Position numbers and translations under genes: made by a program. A model generated the notes under the pieces. That model saw nothing but the letters and a program-made list of their open reading frames with translations, was not told the DNA's origin and did not search any database. Of a stretch of DNA of 64,000 nucleotides, positions 10,479-21,380 are shown one piece after another. Source of the DNA: Pseudo-nitzschia pungens (Eukaryota; Bacillariophyta; Bacillariophyceae; Bacillariales; Bacillariaceae); NCBI GenBank assembly GCA_037355855.1, contig CM074760.1, positions 1,852,501-1,916,500 of the forward strand. The letters are read 5' to 3'. Every line of letters begins with the position of its first letter. Position 1 is the first letter of the stretch.

Positions 10479-11403
10479 ATGTCAGCACTAAAGCAACATG
10501 TAACCAACCCATTAGGATTTGGAACAGCGATCCCTCCCTGCAACACGTTAGGATACAAGCGACAAGCCGAATCAAACCCAGCTAACAGCGGTTTACTAAA
10601 GAAAATAAAGGCTACGACAATGAGTGCCTCCGCCGAAGAACGCCTTGCAAAAGCGACAGCTTTAGTTGAGAAGGACATTGCCGATAATAAGGTAGGATTC
10701 ATAACGTTGTCGTTGTCTTCAGATTTGAAAACTGAAAATCATCTTCGGGGTGGTCAAAGCATCTCCCTCGTCGCCGCTGCTGCCATTATCACGAACATGA
10801 AAAATCGTTGTGATCTTGGTGTAATTTCTCATCATATTTTTCATTGGTCCTAAACATTCAGGTAGTCGTTTATGCCAAGACGTGGTGAGTACTCGCATTC
10901 TTTTGGCTACCTGAACTAGAATTTTTACCCATTATGGTTGCGGTATGACAACGTTACGTGCCTCATATTTGCTTCTTCTTTCAACAACAATCGAATCCGC
11001 TAAATTATCGTCTGAAATCACAAATACCTGAATTAACTCTGCAGGTGTCCACACTGTGACAAAACAAAGGATACGTTGAAAACCGATGCCTTCAAAGATG
11101 TCCCTGTTTTGATCCGAGATCTTGACGTGATGGATGATCCAACCGGTCCTTGTATGGCCAAGGCTTTGAAAGACAAGACTGGACAAGTAAGAGCTCTATT
11201 TGTTTTTGTTTGGATTTCGGATGTTCTCGCATAGACATTTAATGATGAACTCTTTCAACCCTCTGACAATCCATTCCTGATGTTTTACTTGTTCAACGTT
11301 GACATAGACATCGGTCCCGAACATTTTCATCGCCGGCAAACATTTGGGCGGCAATTCTGATTTTCAGGAAGCTCTAGCGAATGGCACTCTTAGTCTTCAG
11401 TGA
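10479..11403 (+). CDS. Glutaredoxin (dithiol type, CPHC), four exons
   Basis: Exons 10479-10691, 10862-10884, 11045-11186 and 11308-11403 join in frame to 157 aa; all three introns are GT-AG. The fold is a classic dithiol glutaredoxin: VVVYAKTWCPHC with redox cysteines C80 and C83, the TSVPNIFI cis-Pro motif and a GKHLGG glutathione-binding stretch near the C-terminus. It would reduce protein disulfides or glutathionylated proteins using glutathione. The W-C-P-H-C motif is split: exon 2 is only 23 nt, ending TG, and exon 3 supplies the third base of Trp79. The start at 10479 gives a ~47-residue extension before a second ATG at 10620 (MSASAEERL), which starts nearer the domain; the extension could be a targeting peptide or the shorter form could be cytosolic. 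It is convergent with the S9 peptidase downstream. Confidence 0.9.
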
Positions 11404-11779
11404 GAAAAAAATAGATTTAGAAAATCAATACAACACAAGGGGAATGGGTCGTTTTTCTTTCTTCGTTTGATTTGATTGGTTCAGATGACTTCCATAATAC
11501 AGAAGAAGACAGAAGAACACAAAAATTTGAGTACCTTGTAGAGGCTCAGGAATCTCCCATTACATTTCTACGGTCTAAGTTGAAAAGACTAGAATTGAAA
11601 GTTATGACTTTGTCGCGGTTCTGCAGTAGTTGTCGTACTTTAATTGTTTTTCGTATGGGTCCGTTGACATTCTTTTGCTCAGTTATTGCTCTTCAAGCTG
11701 CCATTGATAAAATGCTCAAGAAAACGAGCTCGCTGGAAGCAAACCACGATGGCTTTGCACCTTGAGACGGTCAGTGCAT
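11404..11779. other. Convergent 3' spacer
   Basis: About 376 bp between the stop codons of the convergent glutaredoxin and S9 peptidase genes. It probably holds both 3' UTRs. I see no further exon or RNA gene. Confidence 0.5.
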
Positions 11780-13964
11780 TCAGGCGACAGCCGTACTTTC
11801 TTCCAGCGGGAAAGTTGCAGTGGCACCTTCCATGGAGTCAAATGCTTCGGCTCTACCACCTAAATGAGTGGCGAGAAAATTTTCGGCCCGTCCATTGAAA
11901 TCGATTCGGTTATCGGGTCGTGCAAACCCATGTCCCTCGTCCGGATAAAGGATATATTCCACTGGAATACCCTTCTTCTTCATTGCAAATGCAATCTGAT
12001 CAGCTTCAGCCTGTTTAACTCGAGGATCATTTGCACCCTGTCCAATCAGAAGCGGAGCCTTGATGTTGTCAATGTGAAACAGAGGGGAAATCTTCTTGTT
12101 AAATTCCTCGTCCGCATCAACGTCACCGATCTTTTTCAACATATCATTTCGAAGCGGGCCCCAATACGGAGGTATGGAGTCGAGCAAGGTTTTAATATTT
12201 GACGGTCCAACAATATCCACACCACACTTGTAAACATCGGGGGTGAAGGTCAAGCCAGCAAGGCATGCATATCCCCCATAAGAGCCACCATAGATACAAA
12301 TGTTCTCAGAATCAGCAATTCCTTGATCAATAGCCCACTGAACAGAGTCCGTCAAATCATGCTGCATGGTTCCGACGCCCCATTCTCCATCTCCCTTATG
12401 AAGGAAGCTCTTCCCGTACCCGGTCGACCCTCTGTAATTCATTTGCAGAGTAGCGTACCCCCTGTTGGCAAACCACTGTGCTTGAGCGTTGAAACCCCAA
12501 TAATCACGCGCCCATGGTCCCCCATGAACCAGTAGAATTAAAGGTGTTTTCTTTTCTGTGTCGGCTCTAGTCAAGTAACCAACAAGCTCTAGTCCATCTC
12601 TGGCTTTGACCCGGATATCCTCCATCGGGGCAAACTCATAGTCCAAAAGATCGGGTTTTGAAACGAACAGAGGCTTTGTCTCCTTCTTATCTTGATCATA
12701 GAGAACAAATTCGGTAGGTCCATCGCTTCGAGAGTAAGCGACAATCCATGTTTTCTCGTCTTCGGTTTTACTTGCAGCACCTACTTCAGCACCGTCGGGT
12801 CCTAGTGATTTCAAAATTTCGAAATCCTTCTCAAGCTCCTTGTCGAAGAAAACTCGCTCAGTTCGAGCATAGTTGTAAGAAACCATCTTGATCTCTCTCG
12901 TGTCATCGTCAACCACAATGCTTCCAACATCACACTTGTCGTTGGCCGAAATGACTTCAAGGGTTTCTCCCGTTTTGGTATCTACCTTTAACAACGCCGT
13001 CGTCTCTCGATCGACACTGCTGGTCATCAAACAAGTCTTCCCATTGTCCGCACAAAATGTCACAAGGTTGCCATTTTCACCGTAAGGGAAGGTGGCAAGA
13101 TCGCGCCATTCCGAATCTTTGTCGTCCCTGACACGAATTATCGAACTGTTGTCCTCCTGATTCTTAACCAAAGCTTCTCGCACCTCAAAGGATAAATGTT
13201 CACTGCCCCAACCGAGAACATCGCCAGGATTTTCAGTGTCCATGATCTTCTCGCCGGTCTTGTACTGAACTCGATACATGTCAAACAAACTTGGGTTCCG
13301 TTCATTTGTGGCAACGAGAATTTCATTGGGAAATCTTTTGTTGGTTATGAGGTTAGATGCCTTCACGTCCTTTCCTGGTGTCAAATCTTTTGCAACTGCA
13401 TCAGGTTCAGTGGCATCAATCGCCCACAAATGAAAATTTTCATCTCCCTCAAAGTCTTGGAGGTAAAGAATGGTCTCGCTATCCGGCGCCCATCGATATT
13501 GTCGAATGCCTCGGGAAGTGTCGTTTGTCACCATTCTGGCGTTGTCGTTGTTTTCGTCATCTGTGTGGCGCAAAAACACATTGAGGACGCCTTCATCAGT
13601 CGGAGCCAAAAATGTTAGATACTTTCCGTCCGGACTCAACTTCGGCGCTGAAATCGCAACGAACACAAAAAGAATCGGCATGAGATGATTTCAAAAAGAG
13701 TCGGAAAAGCACGGAAAGCTGTGTCAAATAAACGCATACACACTCACCAGCATACTTCGGATTCCCAAAGAGCACTTCTCGCGGAATGATTTCCTCCGAT
13801 GTCGTGGTCGACCTCATTTGGGAACACGATTGGCTGCCACTGCCAGTGCGCGAAGATGCAATACCGATGCCTTTACCACCAAGCGATGTCGGTCCGAATG
13901 CCAATGTTGTCGAATAGCTCAAGATTGTAAACAGTACACAGAGAGTATTGCACGACACCTTCAT
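11780..13964 (-). CDS. S9 prolyl-oligopeptidase family serine peptidase, probably plastid-targeted
   Basis: Exons 13748-13964 and 11780-13647 (minus) join through a GT-AG intron of 100 bp; the split codon is GCG, giving PKYAAPKLSPDGKYL and a 694-aa protein. The N-terminal half has WD/TolB-like propeller repeats typical of acylaminoacyl or dipeptidyl peptidases (S9C). The C-terminal alpha/beta-hydrolase domain has the nucleophile S528 in GGSYGGYA, D613 in ANDPRVKQ and H645 in EGHGFARPDN, so it should be active. The first ~25 residues form a hydrophobic leader ending TTLAFGP, where a Phe follows the likely cleavage point. This resembles the diatom ASAFAP plastid signal, so a chloroplast location is inferred. 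The ATG at 13964 is preferred because it opens this leader; an upstream in-frame extension exists without supporting features. Substrate is unknown. Confidence 0.9.
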
Positions 13965-16327
13965 GATGCTTCTTGTGTTATTCGTGGTGTATTTGTGGCT
14001 TCGTGATTGTGACTTCCCTTGCCGAATGGTGCATGCCAATCGTTTCGTTGGAACAAAGATTGTGGATCCACTTAGCATGTCGATGACGAGAAAAGATGAG
14101 TCACAAAAAGCCTGAAACACGAAGATAAGATGGAACAAATCACAGCGTTGAAAGTACGTACCGTCGTTGGAAGTGGTTCTACAGTAGAAGTAAGCAATAA
14201 TTTTGCGTGCTGAGGACGGAATTCATGCCGTACTCGGTATGTACCGGTAATTTACCGGTACTATTGGGTTACCGTTCCGGTTTCTTCAAAACAACGTTTA
14301 CAGTTACAGCTACACGCACTAACAAGTAAGTTAACACCAGAAACCCATAGTAGTAATATTAGTATCATCATTATTTTAATAAAAATAACAACTACAAGAA
14401 TATAACAACAATAATACAAGTAATGCAACAAGTAATACAGATAAGGAGTGATCAAACCACCAATCCCTTTCCGTATGCGATCATGGATCTAAAATTCCTC
14501 ATTATTACAACATCTTTTTCTATTCAGAAGGGCGAATGCAGACGCCTTGGATCGTACTAAGAATGGATGGATATTCGTCTAGAAGTAGTATTACTAGTAG
14601 TACTAAGTGTCTCTCTACCACTAGTAGTAGTAGTCTAGGAGTGTCTACATTCGGGGATGTAAAGAACATGATGTGGTCGGACTTGTTGCATAGCACGTGT
14701 AGTAGTAGTAAGGTTAGTATATTATCGTCATTGAATATTGAGCAGAATCTTTGATTAGTAGTAGTAGTATGTACACCGTAGTACTAGAACGCAGGTAAGA
14801 CTGAAGACATCCTTAGACCAGTACACTTGACAATGCTCAGTACCGCATACTACTATCTACTACTAGTAGTACCAGTACTACTTTTTATGACTTACACACC
14901 CAATTACTACTACTAGTACTAGTATTATCGTACCATACCGATCCCGCCGTATCCTTCACGGTGTTTTCTTTCAAATCAGCTGAAAGAATCCAGGGAGAGC
15001 AGTAATTACTATCACCAATCAAATAATGCTTTCTATGCTGCAAGAAGCTACGAGCTAAATACTGTTACGAAGATGAATTGCTGTCGACGCGAATTACAAA
15101 CGTTGTCCTGTGTATTGCTTCGATTTGTTCAAGGTCCACTCCACGCTTCCGCCAAGTTATTCAGCAACGGCTTTGACGGGTCTTGTCCATCAAATTTATG
15201 TAGCACCAGAAGCAGGCGTAGTAGTAGAGGGAGAAATTCGATCGAATTTGTGTTGAAAGACAGTGGTACGCAGGATATTCAATGGATAAGCAGATTATCG
15301 TGGTCTTTGACCATGGATGATCTAGTGCGACGGAAAGAGAAGTTCTCGTCGTTGATGAGTATGTGTAAATCTGAAGATGCGACAGAAAGGCCACTGACAT
15401 AGTTTGATGACAATAACAACGATACTACTAGTACTACTAGTACTACTACTACTAGTAGTAGTGCAGCATTAAACATTTTACAAACAAGGCTGCTTTGGTG
15501 TCGATGATCTACTATGGTGATCGAACAACATCTGTGGGATTATCCTTTGGACACACACTTGAGGTTAGATGACAATGATTCACTATGTGAGTGGATGGAT
15601 CTGGTTGCTGTATTGTTGCAACGGAACATCCTTTGGACACACTTGAGGTTAGATGACAATGATTCACTATGTGAGTGGATGGATCTGGTTGCTGTATTGT
15701 TGCAACGGAACAAAATCATTACAATCGTGTTCCACGACCATGAACATCAAAAAGTGATGGAAGACTAGGGTTCTACTTTGGACATCAGAAGGATACCAGA
15801 TGACATAAATCGTAGTTGTTCATTTTCTGTGAGCCGCATCAGTCTCGTCTTTACTGGAAAGATAAGCCTCTCATAAGCAGATTTATTTTTTACAACTCTG
15901 CGAATCCGAAGGATTTCGACGAATTCGTTAATTGCACTTCTCATTTTTTAAACACAGATACTTGCGAAGGGTATGGCAACGAAAATTAGGGGTTTCTTAT
16001 GAATTTGCATTGAAGTTTGCCCTTCTCATATTATTATTTCGTGATACTCGCACACTATTTTGATCAATCTCGTCTTATTTTCCGAAGCGGAAAGTTGAGG
16101 ATACCAGTGTCGCCTTCACGTTTTAGCTCGAGAAAAAGAGTTGTCAGAGATCATCCAACGCAAAAGCACAACAGAGAAACATGATTTGGTATGCTTCACA
16201 AACGTAGCAATGAGTCCCACAATTTTGATTCGAATATTCCAACAATCCCCGTTAGTGCATACTACAATAAATCGAGGATATCAAAATTGGCTTCAAGTAC
16301 AATTGATCAACTATTGTCTTTTCTCCA
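13965..16327. other. Repeat-rich intergenic region; no convincing gene
   Basis: Spacer between divergent genes. It is dense in TAG/CTA/ACT triplet tracts, notably 14340-14420, 14580-14640, 14700-14770, 14860-14930 and 15420-15465, and contains the ~85-bp duplication listed separately. Open frames at 15073-15402 and 16141-16392 show no domain, no leader and no homology I recognise, so they are not called. Confidence 0.5.
15543..15712. repeat. Direct duplication of ~85 bp
   Basis: A unit starting TCCTTTGGACACAC at 15543 is repeated from 15629. The copies differ by a 2-bp CA change near their start and otherwise look identical. It keeps no obvious coding frame and appears to be a simple tandem duplication. 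Confidence 0.9.
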
Positions 16328-19141
16328 ATGACCGCGTGCGATGCGATTATCTTGTCTTCCTCTGTTCCCGCAACGGACAAGAAGGACGATAACCGACGGT
16401 TTCGTCTCGGAACGAAGGTATTTTTTCTTCTTCTACTTGTAGCGTTGACTGGCATTTCCATCATTTTTCTCCGCCCTGATGTTATTGGAGCGACTGGTGT
16501 CCGTGACATAAGTGGAGGAGCATCTCAGTTCAACACCAATGAGAGACGAGGCAACAAAGATATTAGCGGCGTTGCTGAAATCTCGATTGCCAGCCCGATG
16601 GCCGCCGCAGTTGAAACGTTGAAGATGTGTGACCCAGAGAAACCAGATTATTCGAAATGTGACGAAGGGGAGCAGTGCAAAAAGCTCCCCACTCAGAAGA
16701 GCAACGGAGAGCGGAAAGATGACATCAGTGAAACGGACATCTTCTACTGTGTACCATATTCATATGTTTCTAATTCCGGTTTTTCTCCACCACTATCTGA
16801 AGAGCTACATAAGGTGCGTTTTTTGACTTCTGTTACGCCTGTCGCGTTGTTCTTTGTTTCTGCGAGTGATGGGTTTTTCATGATATTTCAACGCTCAAAT
16901 TTTTTTCATAATATATCATTCTTATGTCTCTTTTAATATGATGGAAATGAATACACGGGGCAGGTCATTAGCGAAAATTCTAAGGAGTTTCTGACAAACC
17001 TTGACTCTAGGAGGAAGTTATCGAAAAAATATTACGGATTGAAAGGATCGAAGGGATCGAAGGGATCTAAAGGAAAAGGAGCGAAAGGATCAAAACAGAC
17101 CCCTACTTCTGAACCTACACCAGCCCTAGACCCAATTGTTACTGACAGGCCTACTACAATGCCATCACAAAACTCCATTCTCAGGCCTACCGGAAGCCCG
17201 TCACAGAGTTCTATTCTTACTGACAGTCCTACAATGAAACCATCTAAGACAAGCAAGAAGAAGACAAACAAAAAAGGCAAACCAACGCAGAGACCAACAA
17301 CTCAAACTATTCGTCCTAGTACTATGCCTAGTGCTGCACCTAGTACTACACCATCAGCAAAGCCATCTCAAATGCGTAATACTCAATCCCCCTCGGGGGG
17401 GGCGTTTGTTTTTCCATCATTCAGGCCATCAGATCCCCCCAGTGATGTACCATCCTCAAAGCCTTCAGATTCACCAAGCAATGTACCATCGTCCAAGCCA
17501 TCAGATCCTCCCAGTGATGTGCCATCCTCAACGCCTTCAGATTCACCAAGCAATGTGCCATCGTCCAAGCCTTCAGATTCACCAAGCAATGTGCCATCGT
17601 CCAAGCCATCAGATCCTTCCAGTGATGTGCCATCTTCAAAGCCTTCAGATTCACCAAGCAATGTGCCATCATCCGAGCCATCCAATTCTCCGAGCGATGT
17701 GCCATCATCAAAGCCTTCAGATTCACCAAGCAATGTGCCATCATCCGAGCCATCCAATTCTCCGAGTGGTGCGGAGGAACCACCACCAATGCCTGTGTGC
17801 CCTGATGCCCCAAGCGAGGAACCAAGTACGCCGCCAAGTGTGTCTTCACCTGTGTGCCCTGATGCCCCAAGCGAGGAACCAAGTACGCCGCCAAGTGTGT
17901 CTTCACCTGTGTGCACGGAGGAACCACCACCAATGCCTGTGTGCCCTGATGCCCCAAGCGAGGAACCAAGTACGCCGCCAAGTGTGTCTTCACCTGTGTG
18001 CACGGAGGAACCACCACCAATGCCTGTGTGCCCTGATGCCCCAAGCGAGGAACCAAGTACGCCGCCAAGTGTGTCTTCACCTGTGTGCACTGCTGCCCCA
18101 AGCGAGGAACCAAGTACGCCGCCAAGTGTGTCTTCACCTGTGTGCACTGATGCCCCAAGCGAGGAACCAAGTACGCCGCCAAGTGTGTCTTCACCTGTGT
18201 GCACTGCTGCCCCAAGCGAGGAACCAAGTACGCCGCCAAGTGTGTCTTCACCTGTGTGCACTGATGCCCCAAGCGAGGAACCAAGTACGCCGCCAAGTGT
18301 GTCTTCACCTGTGTGCACTGCTGCCCCAAGCGAGGAACCAAGTACGCCGCCAAGTGTGTCTTCACCTGTGTGCACTGCTGCCCCAAGCGAGGAACCAAGT
18401 ACGCCGCCAAGTGTGTCTTCACCTGTGTGCACTGATGCCCCAAGCGAGGAACCAAGTACGCCGCCAAGTGTGTCTTCACCTGTGTGCACTGATGCCCCAA
18501 GCGAGGAACCAAGTACGCCGCCAAGTGTGTCTTCACCTGTGTGCACTGCTGCCCCAAGCGAGGAACCAAGTACGCCGCCAAGTGTGTCTTCACCTGTGTG
18601 CACTGCTGCCCCAAGCGAGGAACCAAGTACGCCGCCAAGTGTGTCTTCACCTGTGTGCACTGCTGCCCCAAGCGAGGAACCAAGTACGCCGCCGTCTTCA
18701 CCTGTGTGCACTGATGCCCCAAGCGAGGAACCAACTGTCACTGCTGCGCCAACACAATGTCATTGCGACGACAGTGGAGATGGCTTCAGATCGTTCAAGT
18801 GTAGTAATTTTGTTTTCATTTGCCCCAATGTTACCCAGATTTGTACTGACCATGGCTGCGGAAACGGTAACAACAACAACAACCAATGCACTTATGTTCG
18901 TGTAACTGAAACCCAATGTGATTATCTGAAAGGACTAGGCTACGACGACGACCAGCATTGTATCGACGGTGAAAACCAGAGTGGATCATTGAGTAATCGC
19001 GCTTGTTACAACTCGGATCATGCAATCAAAGAAGAAGAGGAAAACTCGTGCAGCGTCTGTAAAAATCAAACGGAAGTTTCAAGTCTTGTTGTCATCACAA
19101 GCGAAGTATTGATCGAGAATAATTTTGAACTCGATGCCTAA
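16328..19141 (+). CDS. Type II membrane protein with KGSKGS tract, PS repeats and PSCD-like Pro/Ser/Cys/Asp repeats; cell-wall candidate
   Basis: Exon 1 (16328-16813) and exon 2 (16964-19141) join in phase 0 across a GT-AG intron, giving 887 aa. Order of parts: short basic cytosolic tail; one transmembrane segment around residues 31-50 (VFFLLLLVALTGISIIFL); a Cys-containing segment; a Lys/Ser/Gly tract (GSKGSKGSKGKGAKGSK); two proline-serine repeat arrays (SKPSDSPSNVP units, then 16 APSEEP units of ~19 aa, most ending in VC); and a Cys-rich C-terminal domain with several N-glycosylation sequons. Diatom pleuralins contain Pro-Ser-Cys-Asp (PSCD) domains, and Lys-Ser-rich tracts occur in silica-associated proteins. 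By analogy this could be an extracellular frustule or adhesion protein. That role is inferred, and the specific family is not recognised. Confidence 0.8.
17410..17768 (+). repeat. PSD/PSN proline-serine repeat array
   Basis: Degenerate in-frame repeats encoding KPSDSPSNVPSS-like units, with periodic CCATC(A/G)AAGCC and GATTCACCAAGCAATG blocks. They lie inside the cell-wall-like protein, ahead of the 57-bp array. Confidence 0.85.
17796..18740 (+). repeat. 57-bp coding minisatellite (16 APSEEP units)
   Basis: Near-identical 57-bp units encode TAAPSEEPSTPPSVSSPVC or the TD/PD variants. Two units are preceded by an extra TEEPPPMPVC module, and the 15th is shortened by nine bases. All length changes preserve frame. 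Low nucleotide divergence indicates recent expansion, so copy number probably varies between alleles. The array opens all the other frames too, which explains long spurious frames on both strands. Confidence 0.95.
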
Positions 19142-20678
19142 GCGTGCCCATGTAGTCATTTCATCTGGGAGGACACCTTGATATTCAAAACAAACAAATT
19201 CATTTTCGCAACAAGAATGAATTTCGATCTTATCATTGTTTTCAAAGATTGCCACGGATCTTTTTTTTTAAGAAGACACGAGTCTCGTCTTGTTTTTGTG
19301 AGACGAGACGTCGTGCTTTTCTAACGCGGATTTACTGGAAACCTAATGCGTTTTTCAACATCAAATCGCATATTCATAAGTTCATAATAGAAATAATCCA
19401 ATTTCACACCAGCGACTGCTGTGTACTCCTTTGAACCAGTAACGGCGGTTTGTCTAGTTGCTTGAAAGTGCGACATCGTCGTTTCCACAGTACCTATCGT
19501 CGGGTGACGCTGTTGCGCCTGACGGCGTTGGATGCAGAAAAAGTGTCGGAATGAACATCACTTCGTTGCTTGATGCAGACGGAGGAATTCGGACTCTGCT
19601 CTGCCTTTCTATCCGCGAAAGGACGAAAACGGGTGAATCCGATAAAATAAGCCGCTTTATTTGGGTTTCGAAAAAAAAGACGGCTGTCAGCAGTGAATAA
19701 CCAGTGCCATTCGTCCTGCCCACCATGGTCCATCCGCGACGGGTAATATTGAGTGAATAGCTTGGGTACGTGGGTGGTAAAAGTGGCCAAGGCGAACAAA
19801 GATGATGGCATACAAACCCATTCGGACGAAACCAACGTTTGTTGGGACACACGATTCTTGTGGTACAAAAGCTGACGATTCCCCGAAAAATGTCGATTCG
19901 AGGCTTCACACGGAAGTCAGTGGCTGGGCACTTTGCGAGAAAGACTTTGAAAAGGGTCGAAACTACGACGAAGCAGGACAATAAAGTCAGTTTTCGAACG
20001 ACAGTCGGTTCCGTCTTTACCGAGTGACCTCCCAAACTATTCATAGCAAGGAAGTTCACGCAGCTGTGTTCGAAGCCGCAGGTGACTAGCTACAATTGAA
20101 TGGTATGGAAAACTAATACCCTTACCGATTGAGTACGTTGAATGCCATACAGGTGCGACGTGCTTGGGATAGATTGCTGCACAAAGATTCAAAAAAGATC
20201 GTTCTTGCGATTTTATAACGATACGGCACTGATTATTACGAAGTACTAGTACTTCGTACGAAGTAATACGGTATGAGCTTATAAACACTTAAACAGCGAT
20301 GAGATGATTTTGATTCATCCTCACAGTTCGAGCTTCGAAAGTGCTACGAAGTACGAAGTAATTCGTGCACGCCGAGAGGGACAGACGGGAAAACTCCCTG
20401 GAACCTACGTACCGACACGTTAAGTTACCGGTTAGAACTACCAGTATCGTAGCCTACGTTAACCTGGTGCCTGTAGGTACGGGGACGTGTACCGGTACTT
20501 GCATTCAGGTCAATCAACAATTTGGTGATCGAAGCAACGGTTCCATCCACGAAGCGCAGAGCGCAGAGCAGATAACGAGTTGACAGTACGAGTAACCCTA
20601 TTACTCTTGCCTGGTGCCGGGACTGTGACGCTACAACTGCAACTGTGACACTACGATAAACAGAATATAACAAGCAGT
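19142..20678. other. Intergenic region; no supported gene
   Basis: A minus-strand open frame at 19454-20059 begins with GTG and shows no domain, so it is not called. Around 20230-20370 there are TACGAAGTA/TACTTCGTA motifs forming short palindromes, followed by GGTACCGGTA-type motifs near 20420-20500. Confidence 0.5.
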
Positions 20679-21380
20679 ATGGTCTCTGCAAATGACAGCA
20701 TTCCGTTGATTACTACGGACACACTTCAATACAGAATCGACACGCAAAATTTCGGCAAGAGCGGGGGCCAACGCGGTTCCCTAACACGATGTGCACAAAA
20801 ATATGGGAGCTTTCGGGTTACTTTGTCGTCGAATACGACCGACGCAGAAGTGATTGAGAGATCCAAAGATGACCTGGTCCGCGAGGTAGAACTATTCGAT
20901 CTTGAAATGACAAAACTGATTGCGTGGCAACACAATCTGGAACGACAAGCAAAGCAAAACGAAACGGCGCAAATCGAACGAAAGCGTGAGATCCAATCTG
21001 CTCAGCAGCAAGTCTGCGAGAGTCGAGGCCGGGCGGAGAAGTCGCTCGAACGACGGAACTGCCTCCTCGAGTATGAATCGCTGGCTAAAGCGATCCACGA
21101 ACATCATCCAACAACAAGCGCGGAATTGCAAGAACAAATCGACGAAATCCGGTCGGAACTCGCGAAGCTGGACGGCGAAATTGCTTCCAAGGATGGGACT
21201 CTCCGAGTTCGAGAAGCTCAGTATCAAACATTGATTCAATACATTTCGGATCTCAAACAAACACTGAAGGAAGGCGAAGAACGCGCTAACGGTCATGGGG
21301 GTTCTGGGACTGCTACAGAAAACAGCCATAACAGCAGCCCCCAACCGATGGAAACCGATGAATTGTACACGGACTTGTAA
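20679..21380 (+). CDS. THOC7: THO complex subunit 7-like protein
   Basis: Single-exon ATG-initiated protein of 233 aa. The body is predicted coiled coil. Family signatures include a charged helix ELFDLEMTKL, the segment EYESLAKAIHEHHP, which corresponds to the conserved EYDALAKVIQHHP region of animal THOC7, and a C-terminal ATENS...PMETD tail like that of the human protein. THO couples transcription elongation to mRNA packaging and nuclear export with TREX; THOC7 is a structural coiled-coil subunit pairing with THOC5. Length is close to the usual ~200 aa with an N-terminal extension (~35 residues). It would act in the nucleus. Confidence 0.8.
   Translation: MVSANDSIPLITTDTLQYRIDTQNFGKSGGQRGSLTRCAQKYGSFRVTLSSNTTDAEVIERSKDDLVREVELFDLEMTKLIAWQHNLERQAKQNETAQIERKREIQSAQQQVCESRGRAEKSLERRNCLLEYESLAKAIHEHHPTTSAELQEQIDEIRSELAKLDGEIASKDGTLRVREAQYQTLIQYISDLKQTLKEGEERANGHGGSGTATENSHNSSPQPMETDELYTDL

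Noticed and set aside
15073..15402. 109-codon plus-strand frame
   Set aside because: No recognisable domain; it sits in repeat-rich spacer DNA with an overlapping minus-strand frame of similar length.
17331..18905. Long open frames of 524, 452 and 437 codons in other frames and on the minus strand
   Set aside because: They are created by the 57-bp coding minisatellite, whose period keeps every frame open. Only the plus frame fits exon 1, the membrane anchor and a non-repetitive C-terminus.
19454..20059. Minus-strand frame of 201 codons
   Set aside because: It starts with GTG, shows no domain or leader I recognise, and the opposite strand is equally open in parts. Not enough support.
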